64,000 nucleotides of DNA from Mycolicibacterium rufum (GCF_022374875.2 NZ_CP092427.2:3968001-4032000), one strand, 5' to 3'. Counted from the stretch's first letter, positions 28,297 through 37,484 are shown. Translations and numbers: made by a program. Notes: generated by a model from the sequence alone, not told the origin.

Positions 28297-29924
28297 CGGC
28301 CGTGCTGTCCTACGACGCCGGGCCCACCGACGCGCCGATCCTGGAGGAGACCATCGGCGCGAACTTCGAACGCACCGCCGCCACCTTCCCCGGCACCGAC
28401 GCCCTGGTCGACATTCCCACCGGCCGCCGCTGGACCTACGCCGAGCTGGACACCGAGATCAACGTGGTGGCACGGGGTTTGATGGCACGTGGCATCGTCC
28501 CGGGGGACCGGGTGGGGATCTGGGCTCCCAACAGCGCCGAATGGGTGATCGTGCAGTACGCCACTGCCAAGATCGGCGCCATCCTGGTCAACGTCAACCC
28601 GGCCTATCGCACCCACGAGCTGGCCTATGTGCTCGAGCAGTCGGGGCTGCGCACCCTGTTCGCCGCGACGTCCTTCCGGTCCTCGGACTACGTCGCGATG
28701 GTCACCGAGGTGCGCCCCCAGGTGCCGACCGTCGAGGACGTGATCTTCCTCGGCACCGACGACTGGGCCCGCCTGTGCGGCGACGCCGATGCGATCGATG
28801 CCTCCGACCTGGCCGAGAGGCTGGCCGGTCTGTCGAACAACGATCCGATCAATATCCAGTACACCTCGGGGACAACGGGTTTCCCGAAGGGGGCGACGTT
28901 GTCGCACCGCAACATCCTCAACAACGGCTACTTCGTCACCGAGCTGATCCGGCTCGGGCCGGGCGACCGGTTGTGCATCCCGGTGCCCTTCTACCACTGC
29001 TTCGGCATGGTGATGGGAAACCTGGGCTGCACGACGCACGGCGCGACCATCGTCATCCCGGCCGCCGGATTCGATCCGGCGGCCACCCTGCGCGCCATCG
29101 CCGCCGAGCGGTGCGCCGGCGTGTACGGGGTGCCGACCATGTTCATCGCGATGCAGCACCACGCCGACTTCGCGGCAACGGATCTGACGTCACTGCGCAC
29201 CGGCATCATGGCCGGCGCCGTGTGTCCGGTCGAGGTGATGAAACGCTGCGTCGAGGAGATGAACATGAGCGAGGTCGCCATCGCCTACGGCATGACCGAG
29301 ACGTCGCCGGTGTCGTGTCAGACCCTCATCGACGACGATCTCGACCGGCGCACGTCGTCCATCGGGCGGGCCCACCCGCACGTCGAGATCAAGATCGTCG
29401 ACCCCGACACCGGCGAGACGGTGCCCCGCGGGGAACCGGGCGAATTCTGCACGCGCGGTTACTCACTGATGCTGGGCTACTGGCGCGACGACGAGAAGAC
29501 CAGGGAGGCCATCGATCCCGACGGCTGGATGCACACCGGCGACCTGGCGGTGATGCGGGAAGACGGGTACTGCAACGTCGTCGGGCGCATCAAGGACATG
29601 GTGATCCGCGGCGGGGAGAACATCTATCCGCGGGAGATCGAAGAGTTTCTGCACACCCATCCCGACGTGGAGGACGCCCAGGTCGTCGGGGTACCGGACG
29701 CGACGTACGGCGAGGAGATCTGCGCGTGGATCCGGATGAAGCCGGGCCGCCCCGCACTCGACGCCGCTGCGCTGCGCGATTTCGCGTCAGACAAGCTGGC
29801 GCACTACAAGATCCCGCGGTACGTCCACGTCGTCGACGAGTTCCCGATGACGGTGACGGGCAAGGTCCGCAAGGTCGACATGCGCAAGGACAGCATCGAC
29901 CTGCTCGGTCTGGGCCCGGCTTAG
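28293..29924 (+). CDS. Fatty-acyl-CoA synthetase (FadD35-like)
   Basis: 543 residues, ANL superfamily. P-loop IQYTSGTTGFPKGATLSHRN, VPFYHCFGMVMG, IAYGMTETSPVS, DGWMHTGDLAVMREDGYCNVVGRIKDMVIRGGENIYPREIEEF and MTVTGKVRKVDMR with the A10 lysine. Typical medium/long-chain FadD with NVNPAYRTHEL near residue 95. GTG start overlaps the stop of the preceding ligase. Its end overlaps the convergent epoxide hydrolase by 4 bases. FadD35 similarity is from pattern memory. Confidence 0.9.
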   Translation: MTAVLSYDAGPTDAPILEETIGANFERTAATFPGTDALVDIPTGRRWTYAELDTEINVVARGLMARGIVPGDRVGIWAPNSAEWVIVQYATAKIGAILVNVNPAYRTHELAYVLEQSGLRTLFAATSFRSSDYVAMVTEVRPQVPTVEDVIFLGTDDWARLCGDADAIDASDLAERLAGLSNNDPINIQYTSGTTGFPKGATLSHRNILNNGYFVTELIRLGPGDRLCIPVPFYHCFGMVMGNLGCTTHGATIVIPAAGFDPAATLRAIAAERCAGVYGVPTMFIAMQHHADFAATDLTSLRTGIMAGAVCPVEVMKRCVEEMNMSEVAIAYGMTETSPVSCQTLIDDDLDRRTSSIGRAHPHVEIKIVDPDTGETVPRGEPGEFCTRGYSLMLGYWRDDEKTREAIDPDGWMHTGDLAVMREDGYCNVVGRIKDMVIRGGENIYPREIEEFLHTHPDVEDAQVVGVPDATYGEEICAWIRMKPGRPALDAAALRDFASDKLAHYKIPRYVHVVDEFPMTVTGKVRKVDMRKDSIDLLGLGPA

Positions 29925-31024
29925 CGGAACTCGGCGAAGAAGGCGCTGACGTCGTCGACGTAGAGGTCAGGTTGCTCGAAGGCGGCGAAGTGGCCGCCGC
30001 GCGGCATGTCCGTCCACCGCGTGATGTTGTAGTGCGGTTCGCACCAGGCGCGCCGGGGCGGCACGATCTCTTTGGGGAACGCCGCGATGCCCGTGGGCAG
30101 CGTCACCGGCGCGCCGCCGCGGAAGCTGCCGAAGCTCTCCCAGTACAACCGTGCCGAGGAGGCCGCCGAGTTCGTCAGCCAGTAGAGCATCACGTTGCCG
30201 AGCATCTCGTCGCGGGTGAGGACGTTCTCCGGGTGCCCGTCGCTGTCTGTCCACGCCCAGAACTTCTCGACGATCCACGCCAGCTGACCGACGGGGGAGT
30301 CTGCCAGCCCGTAGCCGAGGGTCTGCGGTCGCGTGGCTTGCTGACCGGAATAGCCGGTACCCCAGCGGCGATGCTCGTCGCGGCGCTGCAGGGCGATCGC
30401 CTCATCGGGTGTCGGGTCGGACAGGCCCCGGGGCGGACCCGCCGTCGGCATGTTCAGATGGATGGCCACGCAACCGCCGCGATTGCGGCCGATCTGCGTC
30501 GTCACCGCCCCACCCCAGTCGCCGCCCTGCGCGCCGTAGCGCTCGTACCCCAGGCGGGACATCAGCTCGTTCCACGCCACGGCGATGCGCTCGATGTTCC
30601 ATCCGGTCCGCGCGGGCTTACCCGAGAACCCGTACCCGGGCAGCGACGGGCATACGACGTCGTATCCGGCGTCGGTGAGCGGACCGATCACCTTGTGGAA
30701 CTCGAGCACCGAGCCGGGCCAGCCGTGGGTGATCAGCAGCGGGAACGCATCGGCACGGCCGCTGCGGACATGCAGGAAGTGGATGGGCAGCCCGTCGAGC
30801 TCGGTGACGAACTGGTCGAACCCATTGAGCTCAGTTTCGGTTGTGCGCCAGTCGTATTCGTCAAGCCAGTAGTCGGCCAGCTCGCGCGTGTAGGCCAGCG
30901 GGATGCCTTGGCTCCAGTCGTCGACGCATTCGGGCTCCGGCCACCGGGTGCGGCGCAGTCGATCGGCGAGATCGGCCAGGTCGGTGTCGGGGACGGCGAT
31001 GCGGAAGGGCGTGATCTCGGCCAT
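29921..31024 (-). CDS. Epoxide hydrolase (alpha/beta hydrolase, EHN domain)
   Basis: 367 residues. N-terminal EHN region (ITPFRIAVPDTDLADLADRLRRTRWPEP) then alpha/beta hydrolase core: oxyanion HGWPGS, nucleophile Asp in GAQGGDWGG, catalytic His in MPRGGHFAAFEQP. Opens epoxides to diols through an ester intermediate on Asp. It resembles microsomal-type EphE/juvenile-hormone-type hydrolases. Start MAEITPF was preferred to an ATG 5 codons earlier. Convergent with fadD. Confidence 0.92.
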   Translation of the reverse strand: MAEITPFRIAVPDTDLADLADRLRRTRWPEPECVDDWSQGIPLAYTRELADYWLDEYDWRTTETELNGFDQFVTELDGLPIHFLHVRSGRADAFPLLITHGWPGSVLEFHKVIGPLTDAGYDVVCPSLPGYGFSGKPARTGWNIERIAVAWNELMSRLGYERYGAQGGDWGGAVTTQIGRNRGGCVAIHLNMPTAGPPRGLSDPTPDEAIALQRRDEHRRWGTGYSGQQATRPQTLGYGLADSPVGQLAWIVEKFWAWTDSDGHPENVLTRDEMLGNVMLYWLTNSAASSARLYWESFGSFRGGAPVTLPTGIAAFPKEIVPPRRAWCEPHYNITRWTDMPRGGHFAAFEQPDLYVDDVSAFFAEFR

Positions 31025-31044
31025 GGCCCATCCTGGCACTTGGA

Positions 31045-31050
31045 TACTCT
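31045..31050 (+). promoter_or_regulatory. Putative -10, leaderless spacing
   Basis: TACTCT ends 7 bases before the GTG at 31058, in the 33-bp gap between divergent genes. Fits TANNNT; no -35 seen. Confidence 0.4.
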
Positions 31051-31057
31051 CCGACCT

Positions 31058-31504
31058 GTGTCCACCCCGACGCTCGTCCTCCTCGCCGCCACCACGCTGG
31101 CGGCCTGCATCGCGCTCGGCGGCGCCCTCTACGAGGCGCTCGTCGTCGACCCGTACTGGCCCCGCCGGCCGGGCATCATCCAGTCCCGCAACGGCGGCAT
31201 CGCCCGGGTGCGGTTCTGGCTGCCCGCCCCGGTGATCTTCGAGGTCCTGCTCGTCGTCACGCTGATCGTCACGTGGGGCGACGCCCGGATCGGGCCGGCG
31301 CTACTGGTGGCGCTGGTCAGCCACGCCGTGATGCGGCTGTGGGCGCTGTTCGACCTGATCCCCGCGGCGGCCGAGTTCGAGCGGAAGGACCCGGCCGACG
31401 TCGACGAGGCGGCGGCCGTGCGGTGGACGCGGCGCAACCTGCTGCGGGTACCGCTGCTGCTGATCACCTCGGGCGCGATGCTCGCCGCGCTGGCTCTGGC
31501 CTGA
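31058..31504 (+). CDS. Small membrane protein, unknown function
   Basis: 148 residues with about four hydrophobic segments (residues 5-25, 50-68, 75-95, 125-147), the first beginning at the N-terminus. A Trp/Arg/Pro loop (DPYWPRRPGIIQSRNGG) follows the first helix. GTG chosen because the hydrophobic start is typical and a -10-like hexamer precedes it. Related in appearance to DUF1772-like integral membrane proteins, but I cannot assign a family with certainty. Convergent with the next gene, 4 bases apart. Confidence 0.7.
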   Translation: MSTPTLVLLAATTLAACIALGGALYEALVVDPYWPRRPGIIQSRNGGIARVRFWLPAPVIFEVLLVVTLIVTWGDARIGPALLVALVSHAVMRLWALFDLIPAAAEFERKDPADVDEAAAVRWTRRNLLRVPLLLITSGAMLAALALA

Positions 31505-31508
31505 CCGG

Positions 31509-31991
31509 TCACGCCTCCAACTCGCCGAGCACCCTGCTCTCGATCGCCGCGCGGGCAGCGGGCGGCAGCACGACCAACCCGGCGAGTTCCTTCTGCGCGC
31601 GGCCGTAGGCGTTCTGGCGTTCCTGCGGGGTGGCGCCCTCGTCGCCGGCCAGCCGCAGCAGGTGCTGGGCGCGGGCCAGCCGGTCCTGATCGTCGGCGGA
31701 GAAGTCGCTGCGCCGCCGCCGGATCGCCTCGGTCTCGGCAGCGTCGAACGCGGCGACGTACTCGCCGACCGCGTCGCGGTACTGCAGCTGGGCGGCGCGG
31801 TCGTCGCCGATGTCGTCGACGTGCGCGGGCCGCAGCAGGTCGGCGCGGCTCTTGGCGCGGTGGAACGCCAGCGTGAGCGGCTCCCGCATGTCGGTCATCA
31901 CCGGGAAGTCGAGCAGCTTGGCGACGTCGATCTCGTAGGACAGCCAGCGCTGGTCGGTGGCGTCATGGGTGGCCACCACCTTGGCCCTCAC
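31509..31991 (-). CDS. Hypothetical protein; possibly the 3' part of a frameshifted gene
   Basis: 160 residues from GTG at 31991. Soluble, charged and helical, with TDMREPLTLAFHRAKSRADLLRP and a Q-E-R-Q-N-A-Y-like C-terminal region. It overlaps the end of the upstream membrane-anchored reading frame (31963-32184) by 29 bases, in the +1 frame. Upstream in-frame sequence remains open, which fits either a coupled pair or a single gene split by a frameshift near 31965-31995. Confidence 0.6.
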   Translation of the reverse strand: MRAKVVATHDATDQRWLSYEIDVAKLLDFPVMTDMREPLTLAFHRAKSRADLLRPAHVDDIGDDRAAQLQYRDAVGEYVAAFDAAETEAIRRRRSDFSADDQDRLARAQHLLRLAGDEGATPQERQNAYGRAQKELAGLVVLPPAARAAIESRVLGELEA

Positions 31992-32184
31992 CGCGGAGCT
32001 GCCCCGATGCCTTCTCCCGCGCGAGCGCCACCTTGGTCTCCTGCTTGATCCGGTAGCGCTCCAGCCGCCGCTGTGCGCGGCGCTCGTTGGCCGCCGACAC
32101 TCCCCGCACCGCGCCGCCGATCACCCCGCTGAGCGGAAAGATCAGCCACCAGAAGTTCCCGGCGAAATGCAGGAGCGACTCCAC
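31963..32184 (-). CDS. Small membrane-anchored protein; possibly the 5' part of a frameshifted gene
   Basis: 73 residues from GTG: one hydrophobic helix (residues about 5-28, FAGNFWWLIFPLSGVIGGAV), then a basic helix RRAQRRLERYRIKQETKVALAREKASGQ, ending in a Gly-rich run (EGQGGGHP) that looks like out-of-frame translation. Joining it to the downstream frame would give a protein of about 230 residues with an N-terminal anchor and a cytoplasmic domain. Divergent from the ATPase-like gene, 40 bases away. Confidence 0.55.
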   Translation of the reverse strand: MESLLHFAGNFWWLIFPLSGVIGGAVRGVSAANERRAQRRLERYRIKQETKVALAREKASGQLRGEGQGGGHP

Positions 32185-32224
32185 ATGCCCAGAATGCCAC
32201 CGCCGGGTGTGGTGGGATTGCCGA

Positions 32225-32926
32225 GTGTCGGACGCTCCAGCTCCAGAGCCCGCGATCATCGCCCGCGGACTGACCATGCGCGGCCCGTGGGGACCGGTGT
32301 ACGGGCCCGTCGACCTGGAGGTCGCGGCGGGCGGGGTGACCGTGCTGGTCTGCCCCGCCGGGTCGGGCCGCACCGCGCTGACGATGACGCTGGCGGGCCG
32401 GATGCGCCCGAAGTCCGGGACGCTGTCGGTGTTCGGCCTCACCCGGGTGCAGGACATCTTCGCCGCGGCGGCGCTGGCCGGGATCGACGAACTCGACACC
32501 GTCGCCGAATCCGTCACCGTGCGCGACCTGATCACCGAGCAGCTGCGCTGGGATGCCGAGTGGTACAAGCTGATCCGACGGGCCGACGAAGCCGACCTGG
32601 TGCGGGTGTGCGGGCCGGTGTTCGGTGAGCTGCCGCTGCCGCCGCTCTCGGAGTACGTCGAGGAGCTGACCGAACTCGACGGCCTGCTGCTGCGCATCGC
32701 GCTGGCCAACACGGGCAGGCCGCCGCTGCTGGTGGTCGGCAACCTCGAGCAGGTGACCAGCGACCGCAACCGGGATCTGCTCATCGGCCGTCTCGTCGAC
32801 CTCGGCCACACGCAGACGGTGCTCACCGCCAGCGTCAACGGGGTCACCGGTCATCCGGTGCGGCAGGTTCCGGTCGCCAACGTCTCCCGCGCCGAACTCG
32901 CGGGGCAACAGAAGGGCGGTGCCTAG
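32225..32926 (+). CDS. Degenerate ABC-type ATPase subunit next to YhgE/Pip protein
   Basis: 233 residues from GTG. ABC-ATPase-like N-terminus (GLTMRGPWGPVYGPVDLEVAAGGVTVLV) with a Walker A CPAGSGRTALTM in which the Lys is Arg. No LSGGQ signature is visible (YVEELTELDGLLLRIALA in that place), and the Walker B region reads LLVVGNLEQV without the acidic pair. It probably binds nucleotide weakly or not at all. It is coupled to the large membrane protein that follows (TAGTG overlap), which suggests a two-component membrane assembly. Confidence 0.75.
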   Translation: MSDAPAPEPAIIARGLTMRGPWGPVYGPVDLEVAAGGVTVLVCPAGSGRTALTMTLAGRMRPKSGTLSVFGLTRVQDIFAAAALAGIDELDTVAESVTVRDLITEQLRWDAEWYKLIRRADEADLVRVCGPVFGELPLPPLSEYVEELTELDGLLLRIALANTGRPPLLVVGNLEQVTSDRNRDLLIGRLVDLGHTQTVLTASVNGVTGHPVRQVPVANVSRAELAGQQKGGA

Positions 32927-34932
32927 TGCTTGCCGGTATGTCGTTGGGCACCGACCTCAAGCGGTACTCCCGCGGTCTGATGCCGCGCATCGCACTCGTC
33001 ACGATCATCCTGATGCCGCTGCTGTACGGCGCGATGTACCTGTGGGCGTTCTGGAATCCGTTCGCCGAGGTGAGCAAGGTGCCGGTGGCACTGGTCAACG
33101 AGGACCGCGGCGCGCAGGCGCAGGGTCAGCCGGTGCGCGCCGGCGACGAGGTGGCCCGGGCGCTGATCGACTCCGGCCAGCTGGACCTGACCGAGGTGTC
33201 GGCCGCGGAGGCCGCCGACGGGGTGGCCGGGGGCCGCTACTACTTCTCGATCACGCTGCCGGAGGACTTCTCCGCGCGGGTGAGTTCCCCGGCGGGGTCG
33301 GATCCGCAGCAGGCGCAGATCCGGTTCACCTTCAACGATGCCAACAACTATCTGGGCACCGTCATCGGGCAGAACGCGTCCCGCGAGATCCTCAACCAGG
33401 TGAACACGACCATCGCCGAACGGGGGATCGGCACCGTCGTCAACGGGCTGTCCGACGCCGGTCGCGGGCTCGACCAGGCCGCCGACGGCGCGCAGCAACT
33501 CGCCGGCGGGCTCACCACCGCCGACCAGGGCGCGCGTAGCCTCGCCGGCGGCGCCGACACGCTGGAGTCGGGGCTGCGCAGCGCGCAGGCCGGGTCCGCG
33601 CAACTGGCGGCGGGCACACGGCGGCTGGCCGGCGCCGTCGACACCGCCACCGGGCCGCTGCTCGAATTCCTGGACCGGGTCGGCGGTCTGGGGCTGAACC
33701 CGGACGAGGTCGCCGGCGCCGCGCAACACCTGTCCGGCGCGGTGCGGTCGACGACCGACCGGATCGCCGCCCTCAATGTCAGCAGCGCCCAGGCGGCGGC
33801 GATCGTCGACCAGACCGTCGGGTTCCTGCAGTCCAACCCCGACCCGGCCGTCCGTGACGCCGGGCAGGCCCTGGCCGGGGCGCAGCGCCTGCTGCGCGCC
33901 CAGGGCATCGATCCGGCCACCGACGACGGTCTGGTTCGTCTGCGCGACAGCGCTTCCCGACTGGAGAACGAGCTCGGCGACCCGAACAGCAAGCTGCGCA
34001 CGTTCCTGACCCGATCGCTGAACGGTGGGCTGCGGGCCGACGTCGCCTCGCTGCGCGACGGCGTGGACCAACTGGATTCCGGGGCGCACCGCCTCGACGC
34101 CGGCCTGGTACAGCTCGCCGACGGGGGGGAGCAGCTGTCGTCCGGGGCGCACCAACTGGCCGACGGCACCGGCAAGCTCGCCGCCGGCGGCCAGGAGCTG
34201 GCCACCAAACTCCGCGACGGCGCGACCCAGATCCCGTCGTGGAACACCCAGCAGCGCACCGCGGTGGCGCGCACGCTGGCGGCGCCGACGGGCCTCGATC
34301 TGCGCAACACCCATCCGGCCGCCACCTTCGGCACCGGCTTCGCACCGTTCTTCATGCCCCTGGCGTTGTTCATCGGGGCGTTGATCGTGTGGATGTTGTT
34401 GACGCCGTTGCAGTCCCGGCCGATCGTCAACGGGCTCGGAGCGCTGCGCGTGGTGCTCGCGTCCTACTGGCCCGGCCTGCTGATCGTGGTGTGTCAGGTG
34501 GTGGTGATGTACGCCGTCGTCCACTTCGGGGTCGGTCTGCACGCCGTGTACCCGGTGGCCACCGTCGCGTTCCTCGTGCTCGTGGCCGGCGCCTTCCTGG
34601 CTCTGATCCAGGCGTTCAACGCGCTGTTCGGTGTCGCGGTGGGCCGGGTGCTGACCTTGGCGTTCCTGATGCTGCAACTGGTGTCGGCCGGGGGCATCTA
34701 TCCCGTCGAGACCACTGCCACACCGTTTCAGATCCTGCATCCGTTCGATCCGATGACCTACGCCGTCAACGGATTGCGGCAGCTGACGGTGGGCGGGGTG
34801 GACGCACGGCTGTGGACCGCCATCGCGGTGCTCTCCGGGGTGCTGCTGGCCTCACTGGCGGCCAGTTCGTGGGCGGCGCGGCGCAACCGGCAGTACACGA
34901 TGGAACAGCTGCACCCTCCGATCGAGGTGTGA
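32926..34932 (+). CDS. YhgE/Pip-family membrane protein
   Basis: 668 residues. One N-terminal membrane helix (about 22-44), a long extracytoplasmic region with many short Ala/Gly/Leu/Gln heptad-like repeats (LAGGLTTADQGARSLAGGAD and similar, about 170-235 and 375-430), then five C-terminal membrane helices (about 475-655). This is the YhgE/Pip (phage infection protein) architecture, related to ABC-2 permeases and ESX/MmpL-type scaffolds by topology only. Start alternatives: GTG 32926, or ATG 32938 giving MSLGTDLKRYSRG. The latter is equally plausible. Confidence 0.85.
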   Translation: MLAGMSLGTDLKRYSRGLMPRIALVTIILMPLLYGAMYLWAFWNPFAEVSKVPVALVNEDRGAQAQGQPVRAGDEVARALIDSGQLDLTEVSAAEAADGVAGGRYYFSITLPEDFSARVSSPAGSDPQQAQIRFTFNDANNYLGTVIGQNASREILNQVNTTIAERGIGTVVNGLSDAGRGLDQAADGAQQLAGGLTTADQGARSLAGGADTLESGLRSAQAGSAQLAAGTRRLAGAVDTATGPLLEFLDRVGGLGLNPDEVAGAAQHLSGAVRSTTDRIAALNVSSAQAAAIVDQTVGFLQSNPDPAVRDAGQALAGAQRLLRAQGIDPATDDGLVRLRDSASRLENELGDPNSKLRTFLTRSLNGGLRADVASLRDGVDQLDSGAHRLDAGLVQLADGGEQLSSGAHQLADGTGKLAAGGQELATKLRDGATQIPSWNTQQRTAVARTLAAPTGLDLRNTHPAATFGTGFAPFFMPLALFIGALIVWMLLTPLQSRPIVNGLGALRVVLASYWPGLLIVVCQVVVMYAVVHFGVGLHAVYPVATVAFLVLVAGAFLALIQAFNALFGVAVGRVLTLAFLMLQLVSAGGIYPVETTATPFQILHPFDPMTYAVNGLRQLTVGGVDARLWTAIAVLSGVLLASLAASSWAARRNRQYTMEQLHPPIEV

Positions 34933-34933
34933 G

Positions 34934-35197
34934 GTGACCCACGCCGAGGATCGCCGGCTCAAGGACTTCGCCGGCACCGTCGTTCTCCTGCTGCTGCAGG
35001 CGGCGGTCTGGCGGGCGGCCGTGTTCCTCGGTCACGGGGGCGGGCCGGTGCTGCGCTACGGCGGGTTCGCGCTGCTGATGCTGACCGTCGCGGCATGCGT
35101 GTGGCGGGTCGCCCGCACGCGTCCGGCCGCCTGGTTCGCCCTCGGCGGCGGCGCGCTGCAGCTGGGCGTGTCACTGGCCACGTTGACACTGCGCTGA
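34934..35197 (+). CDS. Small membrane protein downstream of YhgE/Pip
   Basis: 87 residues, GTG start 1 base after the preceding stop. About three hydrophobic segments separated by Arg-rich loops; no motif. Third gene of the YhgE/Pip operon, so possibly an accessory subunit. A 14-bp perfect inverted repeat begins inside its last codons. Confidence 0.65.
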   Translation: MTHAEDRRLKDFAGTVVLLLLQAAVWRAAVFLGHGGGPVLRYGGFALLMLTVAACVWRVARTRPAAWFALGGGALQLGVSLATLTLR

Positions 35198-35236
35198 CGG
35201 CGTGGATTCGGGGCGTTTCGCCGCCGTCAGCGCAGT
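35190..35236. terminator. Strong bidirectional hairpin between convergent operons
   Basis: CTGCGCTGACGGCG (35190-35203) and CGCCGTCAGCGCAG (35223-35236) form a perfect 14-bp stem with a 19-base loop. The left arm contains the stop codon of the preceding gene. It lies between convergent genes, so a bidirectional terminator role is likely. Confidence 0.75.
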
Positions 35237-35251
35237 CTCAACGAAGGGGGG

Positions 35252-36724
35252 TCAGGGCAAACCGATGCGGCGGTAGCGCTCGAAGCGGGCGGTCAATCGC
35301 TGCTCGGCGGGCACCGACCTCAGCGCATGCAGTTCCGCGGCGATGGTGGCCGACAGCCGCTCGATGAAGGCCCGGGGCTCGTCGGCCGCGTCCGGATGCT
35401 CGGGCACCACGACGTCGACGATGCCGTGTGCCAGCAGGTCCGCCGACCGAACGCCCTGTGCCGCAGCCAGTTCGGGGGCATGGGCGACATCGCGGTAGAC
35501 GATGGCGCTGGCCCCCTCGGGCGGCAGCGGCGCCAGCCAGCCGTGCGACGCGGCGAGCACCCGGTCGGCGGGCACCATCGCGAGTGCCGGGCCGCCGCTG
35601 CCCTGGCCGAGCAGCACCGACACCGTCGGGGTGTCGAGCGTGACGAGATCGGCCAGGCAGCGGGCGATCTCGCCGGCCAGCCCGTCCTGTTCCGCCTCGA
35701 CCGACAGCGCCGGGCCCGCGGTGTCGATGACGAGCACCAGCGGCAACTGCAGACCGGCCGCGAGTGCCATGCCGCGCTGCGCCTCCCGCAGGGCCGCAGG
35801 GCCCACGATGCCGCCGACCACCCGCTGCTGGCCGAGGACGACGGCGGGCTGGCCACCGAACCGGGCCAGCGCCAGCAGCGTCGTCGCCGCCTCGCCCTGA
35901 CCCGTCCCGGACAGCAGCACCCGCTCGGTGGAGCCGTGCCGCAGCAGCGCGCCCACCCCGGGCCGGTCCGGTCGGCGCGACGCCTCGACCGACTCCCAGG
36001 CGGGGATGTCGGGCACGGGCTCGGCCGGGGGAGCGGCCGGAGCCGGCCCAGGGGCATCGGCGACCACCGTGAGTGTCCGATCCAGGGTGGCCCGCAGGAC
36101 GTCGAGCGGCACGACCGCGTCGACGACGCCGTGGCGCTGCAGGTTCTCCGCGGTCTGGACGCCTGCCGGGAAGGGCTCGCCGTAGAGGTGTTCGTAGACG
36201 CGCGGGCCCAGGAAGCCGATCAGCGCTCCCGGTTCGGCCGCGGTGACGTGGCCCAGGGACCCCCAGGACGCGAACACCCCGCCCGTGGTCGGGTGGCGCA
36301 GATACACCAGGTAGGGCAGATGCGCCTGCTTGTGCACCTCGACCGCGGCCGTGATCTTGACCATCTGCAGGAACGCGACCGTCCCCTCCTGCATGCGGGT
36401 GCCGCCCGAACTCGGGGACGCCAACAGCGGCAGCCCTTCGGCGGTGGCCCGGCGCACGGCCGCGACGATGCGTTCGGCGGCGGCGACGCCGATCGATCCG
36501 GCCAGGAAGTCGAACTCGCAGGCCACCAGCGCGACCCTGCGGCCGAAGACCCGGCCCTCGCCCGTCAGCACCGCCTCGTCCAGGCCCGTCGTCGCGGCGG
36601 CGTCGGCCAGCTCCCGGCGGTAGGAGTCCGAGGCCGCGATCTGCAGGGGCGGATCGTCCCAGCTGACGAACGAACCGTCGTCGAGCAGCGCGTCGCGCAG
36701 CTCGAGGGCGCGGATCCGGCTCAC
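35252..36724 (-). CDS. accD3: Acyl-CoA carboxylase carboxyltransferase AccD3
   Basis: 490 residues, two crotonase-like carboxyltransferase halves in one chain. The N-half has ACEFDFLAGSIGVAAAERI, LLASPSSGGTRMQEGTVAFLQM and TTGGVFASWGSLGHVTAAEPGALIGFLGPRVYEHL. The C-half has VVGGIVGPAALREAQRG and LVLVIDTAGPALSVEAEQDGLAGEIA. It transfers carboxyl from biotin to an acyl-CoA. Homologous to Rv0904c AccD3, whose partner and substrate are unsettled. GTG start; divergent from echA6 with 25 bases between. Confidence 0.92.
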   Translation of the reverse strand: MSRIRALELRDALLDDGSFVSWDDPPLQIAASDSYRRELADAAATTGLDEAVLTGEGRVFGRRVALVACEFDFLAGSIGVAAAERIVAAVRRATAEGLPLLASPSSGGTRMQEGTVAFLQMVKITAAVEVHKQAHLPYLVYLRHPTTGGVFASWGSLGHVTAAEPGALIGFLGPRVYEHLYGEPFPAGVQTAENLQRHGVVDAVVPLDVLRATLDRTLTVVADAPGPAPAAPPAEPVPDIPAWESVEASRRPDRPGVGALLRHGSTERVLLSGTGQGEAATTLLALARFGGQPAVVLGQQRVVGGIVGPAALREAQRGMALAAGLQLPLVLVIDTAGPALSVEAEQDGLAGEIARCLADLVTLDTPTVSVLLGQGSGGPALAMVPADRVLAASHGWLAPLPPEGASAIVYRDVAHAPELAAAQGVRSADLLAHGIVDVVVPEHPDAADEPRAFIERLSATIAAELHALRSVPAEQRLTARFERYRRIGLP

Positions 36725-36737
36725 AGGGAAAGGCTAA

Positions 36738-36743
36738 TAGTGT
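36738..36743 (+). promoter_or_regulatory. Putative -10 for leaderless echA6
   Basis: TAGTGT ends 6 bases before the echA6 ATG; matches TANNNT and leaderless spacing in a 25-bp divergent gap. Confidence 0.5.
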
Positions 36744-36749
36744 GGGGTC

Positions 36750-37484
36750 ATGATTGAAGCCACCCGAGACGGCCATGTGCTGACCCTGGAGATGCAACGT
36801 CCCGAGCGGCGCAACGCGCTGAACTCCGAACTGGTCGACGGTCTGCGCGAGGCGATCGAGAAGGCGGCCGCCGACGACGTCCGCGCGATCGTGCTCACCG
36901 GCGGCGGGCACGTCTTCAGCTCGGGGGCGGACCTGTCGGGCGGTCAGGGCGTCGCCGATGAGCTGCCCGACAAGGCCAGGGCGCTCAACCTCGCGATCGA
37001 TCGCGCCCCCGTCCCGGTGATCGGAGCCGTCAACGGCCCCGCGATCGGCGCCGGGGTGATCCTGTCGATGATCTGCGACCTTCGGGTGGTGGCGCCCGAG
37101 GCGTACTTCCAGTTCCCCGTCGCCAAGTACGGCATCGCGCTGGACAACTGGAGCATCCGCCGGCTGACCTCGCTGGTGGGTGCGGGCCGGGCGCGCGGCA
37201 TGTTGCTGGCCGCCGAACGCCTCACCGCGGAGGCTGCCCTGCAGACCGGCATGGCCAACCGGATCGGCACACTCGCCGACGCCCAGGCGTGGGCGCAGGA
37301 GATCGCGGGCTACGCGCCGCTGGCGCTGCAGCACGCCAAGCGGGTGCTCAACGACGACGGCGCCTACGAGGATCCGTGGCCGGCGCACCAGGAGCTGTTC
37401 GACCGCGCGTGGAAGAGCCAGGACATCATCGAGGCGCAGGTCGCGCGCATCGAGAAGCGCGCGCCGAAGTTCCAGGGCGCCTGA
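36750..37484 (+). CDS. echA6: EchA6, catalytically dead crotonase-fold acyl-CoA binder
   Basis: 244 residues (Rv0905 is 243). Crotonase fold with oxyanion-hole segments [16 protein letters not shown] and [18 protein letters not shown]. The two catalytic Glu positions of enoyl-CoA hydratases are not Glu here (GAGVILSM in place of GGCELAM; FPVAKYG in place of GQPEILLG). In M. tuberculosis EchA6 is known to be non-catalytic, to bind fatty acyl-CoA for mycolic acid synthesis and to be the target of THPP inhibitors. The stop overlaps the next start (TGATG). Confidence 0.94.
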   Translation: MIEATRDGHVLTLEMQRPERRNALNSELVDGLREAIEKAAADDVRAIVLTGGGHVFSSGADLSGGQGVADELPDKARALNLAIDRAPVPVIGAVNGPAIGAGVILSMICDLRVVAPEAYFQFPVAKYGIALDNWSIRRLTSLVGAGRARGMLLAAERLTAEAALQTGMANRIGTLADAQAWAQEIAGYAPLALQHAKRVLNDDGAYEDPWPAHQELFDRAWKSQDIIEAQVARIEKRAPKFQGA

